A stretch of 64,000 bases of DNA, from assembly GCF_025340265.1 (NCBI RefSeq), contig NZ_CP022707.1:992501-1056500 (forward strand), given 5' to 3'. This stretch comes from Novosphingobium sp. 9. GTDB taxonomy: Bacteria > Pseudomonadota > Alphaproteobacteria > Sphingomonadales > Sphingomonadaceae. The notes beneath the pieces were generated by a model, which saw only the letters and a list, made by a program, of their open reading frames with translations, did no database searches and was not told the origin of the DNA. Positions 1-8,468 of the stretch are shown here, one piece after another. Position 1 is the stretch's first letter, and each line of letters begins with the position of its first letter. The translations under genes and the position numbers were made by a program.

Positions 1-5
1 GGGTG

Positions 6-614
6 CTACTGAAGCGTCACGCCGTCCTCGTCGCCATTGCGACGTCCGAAGAACTGCATCAACTGCACCAGTAACTCGCAGCGCTGGGCCAGCGTGTCGA
101 CTTCCAGCAGCGCCTGCTTGGCGGCGCTGTCGAACGGAGCGATCTGCGCCACGCCATTGATAAGCGAGGTATCGTCGAGGCGGACCACCTTGTCCCAGTC
201 CACCGAATAGCCCTGCCGGTCGGCAAAGCGGCGCGCCTCGCGCTCGAAGCTGGCACGTTCGATGGGGGAAAGGGCTTCCAGTTCGGGATCGGCGATAAGC
301 TCCGCCTCGATCTGCCGGAACGGCGTGGTGACGTCGAGTTCGCGCAGGACCCGGAAGCGCTGTTCGCCTTCGAGAATGATGTTGAAGCGCCCGTCCTCCA
401 GCGCCTCCACTTCCGCGATCCGGCCAAGGCACCCCACCGCATAGAGCGGGGCACCCTCGGCATTCGCCTGAGGCTGGATCATGCCGATCCGCCGGTCACG
501 GGCGAGGGCATCCGTCACCATTGCGCGATAGCGCGGCTCGAAGATGTGCAGCGGCAGTTGCAGCTCGGGGTAGAGCATCGCGCCGGTCAGCGGGAAGATC
601 GAGATCCGCGTCAC
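6..614 (-). CDS. LON peptidase substrate-binding (LAN) domain protein
   Basis: About 202 residues from a GTG at 614. The frame stays open to an ATG at 683, but that would overlap the upstream gene, whose stop is at 635. The protein starts TRISIFPLTG and carries the typical Lon N-domain run LPLHIFEPRYRAM near residues 20-32, then the beta-rich core and a helical tail. There is no AAA+ or Ser/Lys protease domain, so this is the stand-alone Lon-N family and not the protease itself. In the family this fold binds unfolded peptide; the exact role of the stand-alone form is not established. It sits 20 bp downstream of the thioredoxin/TPR gene and is probably cotranscribed with it, which suggests a shared protein quality-control job. 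Confidence 0.9.
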   Translation of the reverse strand: MTRISIFPLTGAMLYPELQLPLHIFEPRYRAMVTDALARDRRIGMIQPQANAEGAPLYAVGCLGRIAEVEALEDGRFNIILEGEQRFRVLRELDVTTPFRQIEAELIADPELEALSPIERASFEREARRFADRQGYSVDWDKVVRLDDTSLINGVAQIAPFDSAAKQALLEVDTLAQRCELLVQLMQFFGRRNGDEDGVTLQ

Positions 615-634
615 GGCGCGCCTGCTCCGCCCGC

Positions 635-1552
635 TCAGCCGAACAGGATCGTCGAGAGGCGACGGCGGGTGGCCGCGACCCACGGGTCTTCAAGGCCTAC
701 GACCTCGAAGATCTGGAGCAGCTTGGAGCGCGCGGCGCCTTCGTTCCAGGCGCGGTCGGCCTGGACCATCGCCAGCAGCGTATCGGCGGCGGTGTCGCGC
801 TCCCCTGCGGCAAAAGCGGCGTTGGCGAAGGCGAGCTGCGCGTCCATGTCCGCGGGGCGCTCGGCAGCAGCGGCACGCAGGGCGGAGAGTTCGCTGTCCT
901 CGGGCTTGTCGGCGGCGAGTTCCAGCGCAGCGCGGGCGCGTTCGATGTGAGCGTCGGCCAGCATCTCGGGCGTCAGGCCTTCGAGCAGTTGGCGGGCCTC
1001 GTCGATCCGTCCGGCAGTGACGAGCGCGCGGATGAACCCGGCGGCGGCCTCGGCGTTATCGGGCGCGACCTCGAGGATCTGCATGAACATCGCGGCGGCG
1101 CGCTCGGCATCGCCTGCGGCCAGCGTTTCTTCGCCCATCGCGAGCAGCGGGGCCAGATCGGGCGCCGGTTCCTCGCCCAGTGCACCGGGCTGGACCGGAA
1201 GCTGCGAAAGCAACTGGTCGAGCACCTGGCGCAGCTGCGTCTCGCTGCGCGCATTGGTCAGGTCTGCCACCGGCTGGCCCTGGAACATCGCATAGACCGT
1301 CGGGATCGAGCGGACCTGGAACTGCGAGGCGATGAATTGCTCCTCGTCCACATTCACCTTGGCGAGGATCACGCCCTTTTCGGCATATTCGGCAGCGATC
1401 TTTTCCAGCGTGGGGGTCAGCGCCTTGCACGGGCCGCACCATTCTGCCCAGAAATCGAGGATGACCAGCTTGGTCATCGACGGTTCGGCCACGTCCTTGC
1501 GGAATCGCTCGACGGCCTTCTGTTCCTCGATGTTCAGACCCATGCTGGCCAC
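635..1552 (-). CDS. cnoX: Thioredoxin-domain/TPR co-chaperone (CnoX/YbbN family)
   Basis: 305 residues. The N-terminal thioredoxin fold has an intact active site WCGPCK (Cys39, Cys42) and the cis-proline loop SIPTVY. From about residue 125 the protein is alanine-rich and helical, as expected for the TPR-like C-terminal half of CnoX/YbbN. Family knowledge: E. coli CnoX has lost the CxxC and acts as a chlorine-activated holdase, whereas the Caulobacter protein keeps WCGPCK and also has reductase activity. This one is of the second kind. It is cytoplasmic and would protect clients from aggregation and over-oxidation before handing them to GroEL or DnaK. It is first in a two-gene unit with the Lon-N protein. 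An alternative start is Met4. Confidence 0.92.
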   Translation of the reverse strand: MASMGLNIEEQKAVERFRKDVAEPSMTKLVILDFWAEWCGPCKALTPTLEKIAAEYAEKGVILAKVNVDEEQFIASQFQVRSIPTVYAMFQGQPVADLTNARSETQLRQVLDQLLSQLPVQPGALGEEPAPDLAPLLAMGEETLAAGDAERAAAMFMQILEVAPDNAEAAAGFIRALVTAGRIDEARQLLEGLTPEMLADAHIERARAALELAADKPEDSELSALRAAAAERPADMDAQLAFANAAFAAGERDTAADTLLAMVQADRAWNEGAARSKLLQIFEVVGLEDPWVAATRRRLSTILFG

Positions 1553-1779
1553 GCGTAATCTCCATTCGTCGCAAATATGTTTTGCAGGTGGCGGCCTAGA
1601 TCGCCCTTCGGAGGCGATTTGTGAAGGGGCAAACCCCGTAGCGTCCAGCCTTTTGCCGAGGCTTTGCCATCGCTGCTGAAGTTTTTGAACTTTTTCGCTT
1701 GCCGAGTCAGACGGCCCCTGTTAGTGGCCCGCCTCACCCGAGAGGACAGGCCATCTGGCCGGTTCTTTCAAACGCCAGA

Positions 1780-1854
1780 GCGGGCGTAGCTCAGGGGTAG
1801 AGCACAACCTTGCCAAGGTTGGGGTCGAGGGTTCGAATCCCTTCGCCCGCTCCA
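1780..1854 (+). tRNA. tRNA-Gly (anticodon GCC), copy 1
   Basis: Full cloverleaf: acceptor GCGGGCG (1780-1786) pairs with CGCCCGC (1844-1850); discriminator T and encoded CCA at 1852-1854; anticodon stem CAACC/GGTTG with loop TTGCCAA, anticodon GCC; T-arm GGGTTCGAATCCC. The second copy 167 bp downstream is identical over the whole gene, and the 8 bases before each copy also match. Confidence 0.97.
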
Positions 1855-1946
1855 GTTTTCCTAGAGAAATCAGGCGTTTCGCGTTCCTGCATGGTTCGCG
1901 TTCCGGGTTTACCTGTGAGGCCTTTTCGGCCTGCACCAGCGCCAGA

Positions 1947-2021
1947 GCGGGCGTAGCTCAGGGGTAGAGCACAACCTTGCCAAGGTTGGGGTCGAGGGTT
2001 CGAATCCCTTCGCCCGCTCCA
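1947..2021 (+). tRNA. tRNA-Gly (anticodon GCC), copy 2
   Basis: Identical to the gene at 1780-1854, including the encoded CCA and the preceding bases CGCCAGAG. The two copies are separated by 92 bp and are probably cotranscribed. The spacer between them is not repeated. Confidence 0.97.
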
Positions 2022-2040
2022 GTCTTCCTATAGACCAGTT

Positions 2041-2508
2041 TCAGCGTTTCCTCGATCGTCGGGGCAGTAGGGCGTTGCGCATCGCGAAGCTCGAACTGAT
2101 GCGGGTGACGCCCGGCAGGCGCGAGAGCACTTCGCCGTGGATCGCCTCGTAGGCGGCGGCGCTTTCGGTGCGTACGCGCAGCCAGTAATCGACATCGCCT
2201 GCCATCAGGAAGCATTCCTTGATTTCCGGGCACTGGCGCACGGCAGCCTCGAAGCGTGACAGGAAATCCTCGCTCTGGCGCTCCAGCGTGACCTGCACCA
2301 GCACGTCGACGCCGTTCGCCTCGTCGCCAATGCCTGTCAGCGCGGTGTAGCCCGCGATCACGCCGCTGTCCTCCAGCAGGCGGATGCGGCGATGGCAGGC
2401 GGAGGGCGAGAGGCCAACCTCGGCGGCGATCTCCGAATTGGGGCGCCGGGCGTTCAGCCGCAGCAGGCGCAGGATCGCGCGGTCGGTGGAATCGAGCGGT
2501 GCGGGCAT
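2041..2508 (-). CDS. Lrp/AsnC-family regulator, divergent to dadX-dadA (DadR-like)
   Basis: 155 residues: an N-terminal winged HTH (about residues 7-50, with SEIAAEVGLSPSACHRRIRL) followed by a C-terminal RAM/ligand-binding beta-alpha domain (about 65-145, including GDVDYWLRVR). Family members bind amino acids and form octamers on DNA. The gene is divergent from dadX-dadA-ridA across 118 bp that contains an inverted repeat. This is the arrangement known for DadR of pseudomonads, an Lrp-type activator of alanine catabolism. That it senses L-alanine here is inferred from position only. Confidence 0.9.
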   Translation of the reverse strand: MPAPLDSTDRAILRLLRLNARRPNSEIAAEVGLSPSACHRRIRLLEDSGVIAGYTALTGIGDEANGVDVLVQVTLERQSEDFLSRFEAAVRQCPEIKECFLMAGDVDYWLRVRTESAAAYEAIHGEVLSRLPGVTRISSSFAMRNALLPRRSRKR

Positions 2509-2524
2509 TCATTCTCCAGACTTG

Positions 2525-2566
2525 CGAAGATCGTGCGAAAAATCGTGATATGCGCAATGATCTTCG
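2525..2566. promoter_or_regulatory. Inverted repeat in the dadR-like/dadX divergent promoter region
   Basis: Perfect 8-bp arms CGAAGATC (2525-2532) and GATCTTCG (2559-2566), 26 bp apart. With one gap the arms extend inwards as CGAAGATC-R-T-(T)-GCG on both sides. The site lies 17 bp from the regulator start and 60 bp before dadX, where an Lrp-type operator would be expected. Confidence 0.5.
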
Positions 2567-2626
2567 ACAGACAGGCATAACATTCAAGTCGATATTCGAT
2601 AGAGTGGCGGCGAAGGAGTTTTTCCC

Positions 2627-3781
2627 TTGGCTTCCACCCCGTCCGATATTCCGCCAGAATTTGCAGGTGCCACGCTGCGTATCGACCTCGATGCGCTGGC
2701 CGCCAACTATCGCCTGATCCGCGATTGTGCCGCCCCGGCGCGCGCTGCCGCCGTCATCAAGGCGCGCGGCTATGGTCTGGGCGCGGAACTGGTCGGCGCG
2801 ACGCTCTATGCCGAGGGATGCCGCGATTTCTTCGTCGCCATGCCGGGAGAGGCAGTACCGGTGCTCGCCGCGTTGCCCGCCGCCGCGCGCGTTTTCGTGC
2901 TCAACGGCCTGCTTCCGGGCGCGGAAGAGGCTTGCGCGGCGCTGGGGGCTATTCCGGTGCTCAACTCGCTCGACCAGATCGCGCGCTGGTCTGCCTGTGC
3001 GAAGGCGCGGGGCGAGATGCTGCCCGCCGCCGTGCAGGTGGACAGCGGCATGTCGCGCCTCGGCCTCTCGCCTGAGGAACTGGCGATCCTGATGGCCGAG
3101 CCGGAGCGCTTGGGCGGCATCGACCTGCTGCTGGTCATGAGCCATCTTGCCTGCGCCGACACGCCCGAGGCCGAGGCGAACACCGCGCAGGCGACGCGCT
3201 TTGCCGCCATGGCCGAAGCGTTTCCCGGTGTGCCCCGCGCGCTCGACAACAGCGCGGGCAGCTTCCTGCCGCGCGGGCACTTCGATCTCGTCCGCCCCGG
3301 CATCGCGCTTTACGGCGGCGCGCCTTACGAGGGTGAGAACCCGATGCGTGCGGTCGTCTCGCTGGAGGCGCGGCTGGTGCAGACCCGCAAGGTGCCTGCG
3401 GGCACTGGCGTCGGTTATGGCCTGACCCATGTGACCACCCGCGAGACCACGGTGGCGACGATCCCGGTGGGCTATGCCGATGGCTGGCCGCGGCATCTCT
3501 CCGGCGTCGGTGCGGTCTATCTCGGCGGGCACCGCGCACCGATCCTGGGCCGTGTCTCGATGGACAGCATGACCGTGGACGTCACCGATGTGCCCGAAGT
3601 GCATATCTATCCCGGCGCGCCGGTCGAACTGATCGGGCCGCACCAGAGCCTCGATCAGGTGGCCGGCGACGCGGGCACCATCTCCTACGAAATCCTCACC
3701 CAGCTCGGCCCCCGCTATCACCGCGAGATCGTTCCGGTGCAGGCCCCCGCCCAAGCCCCCGAACGGAGCGACGCAGCATGA
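2627..3781 (+). CDS. dadX: Catabolic alanine racemase
   Basis: 384 residues. A TTG start at 2627 is chosen because AAGGAG at 2613-2618 lies 8 bp upstream and no ATG fits. It is a PLP fold-type III enzyme interconverting L- and D-alanine. Visible features are the PLP lysine in [12 protein letters not shown] (Lys45), the second catalytic base Tyr264 in GVGYGLTH, and the conserved [10 protein letters not shown]. The length suits the Alr/DadX family. The stop overlaps the dadA start (ATGA), so the pair is translationally coupled. The downstream D-amino-acid dehydrogenase makes the catabolic DadX role more likely than the cell-wall role, although a single racemase could serve both; whether a separate alr exists cannot be seen here. 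Confidence 0.93.
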   Translation: MASTPSDIPPEFAGATLRIDLDALAANYRLIRDCAAPARAAAVIKARGYGLGAELVGATLYAEGCRDFFVAMPGEAVPVLAALPAAARVFVLNGLLPGAEEACAALGAIPVLNSLDQIARWSACAKARGEMLPAAVQVDSGMSRLGLSPEELAILMAEPERLGGIDLLLVMSHLACADTPEAEANTAQATRFAAMAEAFPGVPRALDNSAGSFLPRGHFDLVRPGIALYGGAPYEGENPMRAVVSLEARLVQTRKVPAGTGVGYGLTHVTTRETTVATIPVGYADGWPRHLSGVGAVYLGGHRAPILGRVSMDSMTVDVTDVPEVHIYPGAPVELIGPHQSLDQVAGDAGTISYEILTQLGPRYHREIVPVQAPAQAPERSDAA

Positions 3782-5028
3782 AGGTCATCATCCTTGGCAG
3801 CGGCGTGATCGGCGTCACGTCCGCCTGGTATCTCGCGCAGGCGGGGCACGAGGTGACCGTCATCGACCGGCAGGAAGGCCCGGCGCTCGAAACCAGTTTC
3901 GCCAATGCGGGCGAGATTTCGCCGGGGTACTCCACCCCGTGGGCCGCGCCCGGCATTCCGCTGAAGGCGATGAAGTGGCTGACCATGCGCCACGCCCCGT
4001 TGGTGCTGCGCCCGCAGCCGGACATGGCGATGGTACGCTGGATCGCGGCGATGCTGCGCAACTGCAACGCGCGCGACTATGCGATCAACAAGCGCCGCAT
4101 GGTGCGCGTGGCCGAGTTCAGCCGCGACCGTCTGGTCGAACTGCGCGGCGCAACCGGCATTGCCTATGACGAGCGTAGCCAGGGCACGCTGCAACTGCTG
4201 CGCGAGGCGAAGCAGATGGACGGCATCGCCAAGGACGTCGACGTGCTGCGCGCCGATGGCGTGCCGTTCGAAGTGCTCGACCGCGCGGGCTGCATCGCCG
4301 CCGAGCCGGGCCTTGCCGCCTCGCAGGCGCCCATCGCCGGTGGCCTGCGCCTGCCGCACGACGAGACCGGGGACTGCTTCAAGTTCACCAATGCGCTGGC
4401 CGAGCGCTGCGCCGCGCTCGGCGTCGAGTTCCTCAACGGCACCACGATTACGCGATTGATCGAGGAGGGCGGACGCATCGCCGGGGTGGAGACGAGCGCA
4501 GGCGTGCTGCGCGCCGACAGTTACCTCGTCGCCATGGGCAGCTTCTCGCCGATGCTGGTCAGGCCGCTGGGCCTCAAGTTGCCGATCTATCCGGTGAAGG
4601 GCTATTCGCTCACCGTGCCGATCACCGACGAGGCGCGCGCGCCGGTCTCCACCCTGCTCGACGAAAGCTACAAGGTGGCGATCACCCGGCTGGGGAACCG
4701 CATCCGCATCGGCGGCATGGCCGAGCTTTCGGGCTACGAGCGCACTTTGCCGCCCGCCCGCCGCGAAACGCTGGAGATGTCCGCCGGATCGCTGTTCCCC
4801 GGCGCGGGCGACTTCTCGAAGGCCACGTTCTGGTGCGGCCTGCGTCCGATGACGCCCGACAGCGTGCCGGTGATCGGCGCCACGAAGATCGACAACCTCT
4901 TCCTCAACTGCGGCCACGGCACGCTGGGCTGGACGATGGCCTGCGGCTCGGGCCACGTCATCGCCGACCTCATGAGCGGCCGCCGCGCTGCCATCGAAAC
5001 CGCCGATCTTTCGATCGACCGCTACTGA
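3778..5028 (+). CDS. dadA: D-amino-acid dehydrogenase, FAD-dependent (DadA)
   Basis: 416 residues. The N-terminal FAD-binding Rossmann motif GSGVIG is at 7-12, with the acidic end of the second strand at VIDRQ. The sequence is DAO-family throughout, including GYSLTVPI and the C-terminal [16 protein letters not shown] that closes over FAD. It oxidises D-alanine and other D-amino acids to 2-oxo acids and ammonia and passes electrons to the membrane quinone pool; in the family it is peripherally membrane-bound. It overlaps dadX by 4 bp and is followed 22 bp later by a RidA protein. Together they form a complete L-Ala to D-Ala to pyruvate route. Confidence 0.95.
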   Translation: MKVIILGSGVIGVTSAWYLAQAGHEVTVIDRQEGPALETSFANAGEISPGYSTPWAAPGIPLKAMKWLTMRHAPLVLRPQPDMAMVRWIAAMLRNCNARDYAINKRRMVRVAEFSRDRLVELRGATGIAYDERSQGTLQLLREAKQMDGIAKDVDVLRADGVPFEVLDRAGCIAAEPGLAASQAPIAGGLRLPHDETGDCFKFTNALAERCAALGVEFLNGTTITRLIEEGGRIAGVETSAGVLRADSYLVAMGSFSPMLVRPLGLKLPIYPVKGYSLTVPITDEARAPVSTLLDESYKVAITRLGNRIRIGGMAELSGYERTLPPARRETLEMSAGSLFPGAGDFSKATFWCGLRPMTPDSVPVIGATKIDNLFLNCGHGTLGWTMACGSGHVIADLMSGRRAAIETADLSIDRY

Positions 5029-5049
5029 TTTTGCGCAAGGACTGAATAC

Positions 5050-5400
5050 ATGACCACCATCACCCGCATCGACGAAGGCGCCCGCATGAGCGAGGCCGTC
5101 GTCCACAACGGCACCGTCTACCTCTCCGGGCAGGTCGGCGAGATCGGCGATTCGGTTGCCGACCAGACCCGCACCGCGCTCGCCGAGATCGAGATGCTCC
5201 TTAGCAAGGCAGGCAGCAGCAAGGCCAACATGCTCGCCGCGCAGATCTGGCTGGCCGACATGGCCGACTTCGAGGCGATGAACGCCGTCTGGGACGCCTG
5301 GGTCGCCGACGTCCCCCGCCCGACCCGCGCCACCGGTGAATCCAAGCTCGCCGATCCGGGCTATCTCGTGGAAGTGATCGTCACCGCTGCCGTGGCGTGA
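5050..5400 (+). CDS. RidA-family (YjgF/YER057c/UK114) enamine/imine deaminase
   Basis: 116 residues, the full length of a Rid subunit. It keeps the substrate-carboxylate arginine (Arg93 in PTRATGE) and the family ending YLVEVIVTAAVA. Rid proteins form trimers in the cytoplasm and hydrolyse reactive enamine/imine intermediates. D-amino-acid dehydrogenases release imines, so its place 22 bp behind dadA suggests it speeds or detoxifies that step (inference). The sequence looks more like the YoaB/YjgH-type subfamily than archetypal RidA. Confidence 0.9.
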   Translation: MTTITRIDEGARMSEAVVHNGTVYLSGQVGEIGDSVADQTRTALAEIEMLLSKAGSSKANMLAAQIWLADMADFEAMNAVWDAWVADVPRPTRATGESKLADPGYLVEVIVTAAVA

Positions 5401-5431
5401 TCTGGGGTTCGGGTTGAAGGGGTAGTTTAGG

Positions 5432-5453
5432 GCAGGGGGCCATTGCCCCCTGC
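5432..5453 (+). terminator. GC-rich hairpin behind the dad operon
   Basis: Perfect 9-bp stem GCAGGGGGC/GCCCCCTGC with a CATT loop, 32 bp after the ridA stop. There is no T-run, so an intrinsic terminator is only possible; it could simply stabilise the mRNA 3' end. Confidence 0.4.
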
Positions 5454-5566
5454 ACCCCCGGTACGTCTCCCGGCGATGGGGTGGGGCTTGAGGCTGGCTT
5501 TGCAAATGTGGGCTATGCGGTAAATGTCCCATTGCGGAAATTCCAAGTCCGTGTTCCATTGGCTGC

Positions 5567-5857
5567 ATGGTTGGAAATCCTGACTACAATTCGCTGATGC
5601 ACGAAGTCTGCGTGGACCGAGGTTGGTGCGGTGGGATTGTTGACAATAGACCTTCGCATGTGGACGATTTTATTCCAAAAACCGGGCCTGTCAGCGCCGA
5701 GCAGTTCGTCGACTGGTTATTTTTGGCCGATGGCGTCGATCCATCGTCGGAACCTGCCAAGTGGCAAAAACATAAGATCGGTCTGCGAGAGGCGTTCGTT
5801 CGTCACATGGGCGCGGACGTAGTCGACGCCTCAAAATTAAAATCGGACTTCGCCTAA
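5567..5857 (+). CDS. Hypothetical protein, 96 residues
   Basis: The family is not recognised. It is a soluble, acidic protein with several Trp and Cys residues (RGWCGG near residue 20) and no signal peptide or membrane segment. Base composition is visibly richer in A and T than the neighbours, especially at the 3' end. It is flanked on the left by the dad hairpin and on the right by a pair of inverted REP-like units, so it may be an acquired gene. The reading frame is clean over its length, but coding status rests on that alone. Confidence 0.55.
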   Translation: MVGNPDYNSLMHEVCVDRGWCGGIVDNRPSHVDDFIPKTGPVSAEQFVDWLFLADGVDPSSEPAKWQKHKIGLREAFVRHMGADVVDASKLKSDFA

Positions 5858-5865
5858 CCACCCTT

Positions 5866-6027
5866 CTTCGTCATTCCCGCGAAGGCGGGAATCCAGTGGC
5901 AACATTGGCGGTGAAGGATGCCTTTGCGCCTTCCGCTTATATTTTTGGAACGGTGCAATCTCGCCGCAGATCTCGGTTTCTAAGCGTGGGGCTGAACTGG
6001 ATTCCCGCCTTCGCGGGAATGACGAAG
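5866..6027. repeat. Pair of inverted REP-like palindromic units
   Basis: A 31-bp unit at 5866-5896 is repeated as an exact reverse complement at 5997-6027. Each unit is itself a hairpin (TTCCCGC, GAAG, GCGGGAA). The 100 bp between them is AT-richer and has no gene. This unit-spacer-unit layout is that of a bacterial interspersed mosaic element. It lies between a hypothetical gene and the 3' end of pmbA. Confidence 0.85.
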
Positions 6028-6066
6028 GTTAGGATGAAGGCAGTAAGCTCGCCCGGCCTCGCCCCC

Positions 6067-7412
6067 TCAATCCCCCGCGACGGTCATTCCATCCACGCGC
6101 AGCGTCGGCACGTTGACGGCGCGGAACCATTCGAGGTCGTTCGCGGCGGTCAGCGCGCCGTACATCGCCACCAGATTGCCCGCGACGGTGAACTCGGCAA
6201 CGGGGCCGGCGATCTCGCCGCCCACGATGCGGAAGCCCGAGGCGCCGCGGCTGTAGTCGCCCGTCACCGCGTTCACGCCCTGTCCGATCAGCTCGGTGAC
6301 ATAGACGCCATCGGCGATGTCCGCGATCAGTTCGGCAGGCGAGAGCGCGCCGGGGCCATATGGACGTTGCCGGTCGAGACGCCGGGGGCACCGGCACCGC
6401 CACGCGCGGCATGGCCGGTGGGTTCGAGGCCGAGCTGGCGCGCGGCGGCACTGTCGAGCAGCCAGCCGGTGAGGCGCCCGTCGGCCACGATTGCGCCGCC
6501 CGTCGTGGGCAGGCCCTCGCCATCGAACGGACGCGAGCGCAGACCGCGCGCGACATGCGGATCGTCGAGGATCGTCAGGCCCGGTGCGAACAGCTGGTCC
6601 TCCAGCCGCTCCAGCAGGAAGCTGGCGCGGCGCGTGATCGCGCTGCCCGAAATGGCGCCGATCAGCGGGGCGAGCAGCGTGCCGCCGACGCGCGGATCGA
6701 ACACCACCGGCATCGCGCCGCTGCGCAACTTCGCAGGGTTGAGGCGGGCGACCGCCCGTTCGCCGCCGCGCGTGCCGATTTCGGCAGGGGACGGCAGGTC
6801 CGCAAGGTGGTGCACCTGTCGCCAGTCGCCGTCGCGCTGCTTGGCATTGCCCTCGCCCGCAACGACCGAGGCGCTGACGCCCCGGCTGGTCGAGGCATAG
6901 GCGCCCGAAAAGCCGTGGCTGGTTGCCAGCGCGAACACGCCACCGCCCGAAGAGGCCGAGGCGCCGTCCGAATTGGTGACGCCTGTCACCGCGCGCGCCG
7001 CGTCCTCGGCCTCTTCGGCCATGGCGCGAAGCTGCTCGGGCGAGGGTTCCTGCGTGTCGATCAGGTCCAGCTCGGGCCAGTCGCCGTGGCTCAGGCGATC
7101 GCGCGGAGCGAGCCCGGCATAGGCGTCTTCGGGCGCGGCGCGGGCCATGTCGAGCGCGCGCGCGGCCAGTTCGTCGAGTGCGGCGACCGACAAGTCGGAC
7201 GAGCCGATACTGGCCGAGCGCTTGCCCACGAAGACCCGCAGGCCGATGTGCTCGCCTTCGGAGCGCTCCACGTCCTCCAGCTTGCCCAGCCGCACCGAGA
7301 TGCCTTCGGACGCGCTGGCGCTGTAGACCGCATCGGCGGCATCGGCGCCGGCGCGGCGCGCGCGCTCGACAAGGTCTGCGGCCCGCTCGTGGGCGTCCTG
7401 GGTGCTCAGCAT
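6067..7412 (-). pseudogene. pmbA: TldD/PmbA-family metalloprotease subunit (TldE), single-base frameshift
   Basis: The first frame (7412 to 6327, 361 codons) is a PmbA/TldE protein that ends abruptly after STGNVHMAPA. The missing C-terminus (from NAVTGDYSRGASGF to AEFTVAGN) continues in another frame down to 6067. Adding one C to the CCCC run, seen as GGGG at 6352-6355 on the plus strand, restores one protein of about 448 residues, the normal family length. The TldD/TldE heterodimer is a cytoplasmic Zn peptidase that trims unfolded peptides and matures some ribosomally made peptides; TldE itself lacks the metal site. The break removes conserved C-terminal strands, so it is either a recent mutation or a sequencing error. 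lptB is divergent. Confidence 0.88.
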
Positions 7413-7581
7413 GGCGTGTCCTGTGTCCTCAATCGCTTGAGGACGGCCCTAGCGGTGAGACGGGCGGAGGGCAAATCGGGTGGTGCTTTCAATCCTCACC
7501 ATGCACGAAACCTGCCAGTTTCCATCGGCCTACGAAAATGCCCGCTTGCGGCACACCCCCGTGCTGCGGTAACTCGCGCGG

Positions 7582-8388
7582 ATGGACGCCGATAACGATC
7601 TGCACGCCCAGCCCGCAGCCGAACAGGCCGCCGAACAGCAGGCCGCTGCTGCTCTGGTCGCCGAAAAGGGCGGGCTTGAGGTCATTTCCATCGCCAAGAG
7701 CTATGACAAGCGGACCGTGCTGTCCGATATCTCGCTCTCCGTCGCGAAGGGCGAAGTGCTGGGCCTGCTCGGCCCGAACGGTGCGGGCAAGACCACCTGC
7801 TTCTATTCGATCATGGGTCTGGTACGCCCGGATTCGGGCCGCATCCTGATGGACGGCGTCGATGTGACGCGCCTGCCGATGTACCGCCGCGCGGTGCTGG
7901 GGCTGGGTTATCTGCCGCAGGAAACCTCGATCTTTCGCGGGCTGACGGTGGAGCAGAACATCGCCGCCGTGCTCGAACTGAACGAGCCGGATCGCAGCGT
8001 GCGCGAAGCCGAGCTGGAGCGCCTGCTCGACGAATTCGGCCTCACCCGCCTGCGCGCCAGCCCGGCGATGGCACTGTCCGGCGGTGAGCGCCGCCGTGCC
8101 GAAATCGCCCGCGCACTGGCCGCCAAGCCGTCGATCATGCTGCTCGACGAGCCGTTCGCAGGCATCGATCCGCTCTCGATCTCGGACATTCGCGAACTGG
8201 TGCGCGATCTCAAGAATCGCGGCATCGGCGTGCTGATCACCGACCATAACGTGCGCGAGACGCTGGATATCGTCGACCGTGCCTGCATCATCTACGGCGG
8301 GCAGGTGCTGTTCGCGGGCAGCCCGCAGGCGCTGGTGGCGGACGAGGCGGTGCGCAGGCTCTATCTCGGCGAGAGCTTCACGCTGTGA
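7582..8388 (+). CDS. lptB: LPS export ABC transporter ATPase LptB
   Basis: 268 residues. After an Ala/Gln-rich leader of about 30 residues comes a complete ABC ATPase: Walker A GPNGAGKTT (64-72), Q-loop in LPQETSIF, signature LSGGE (165-169), Walker B with catalytic Glu LLDEP (187-191), and H-loop TDHNVRET. The sequence is of LptB type, including GIGVLITDHNVRETL. It powers extraction of lipopolysaccharide (or the glycosphingolipid-containing envelope lipids of sphingomonads, an open question) from the inner membrane with LptF/G/C, which are not in this window. It is followed by rpoN, a common pairing in proteobacteria. Confidence 0.96.
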   Translation: MDADNDLHAQPAAEQAAEQQAAAALVAEKGGLEVISIAKSYDKRTVLSDISLSVAKGEVLGLLGPNGAGKTTCFYSIMGLVRPDSGRILMDGVDVTRLPMYRRAVLGLGYLPQETSIFRGLTVEQNIAAVLELNEPDRSVREAELERLLDEFGLTRLRASPAMALSGGERRRAEIARALAAKPSIMLLDEPFAGIDPLSISDIRELVRDLKNRGIGVLITDHNVRETLDIVDRACIIYGGQVLFAGSPQALVADEAVRRLYLGESFTL

Positions 8389-8468
8389 TCCATTCGGGGG
8401 CTTTCCATCCGGCGCAGGCGTGGGGGCGCCACCTGTCGAAGAGCCTGCCCCCGACGGGACACTGATCC

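Noticed and set aside
1958..3754. A 598-codon open frame opposite dadX
   Set aside because: It is rich in Arg, His and Gly, spans a tRNA gene and a regulator, and mirrors the third-position GC bias of dadX. A shadow frame.
5866..6027. A miniature inverted-repeat transposable element
   Set aside because: The units are hairpins themselves and no target-site duplication was seen; a REP/BIME explanation fits better.
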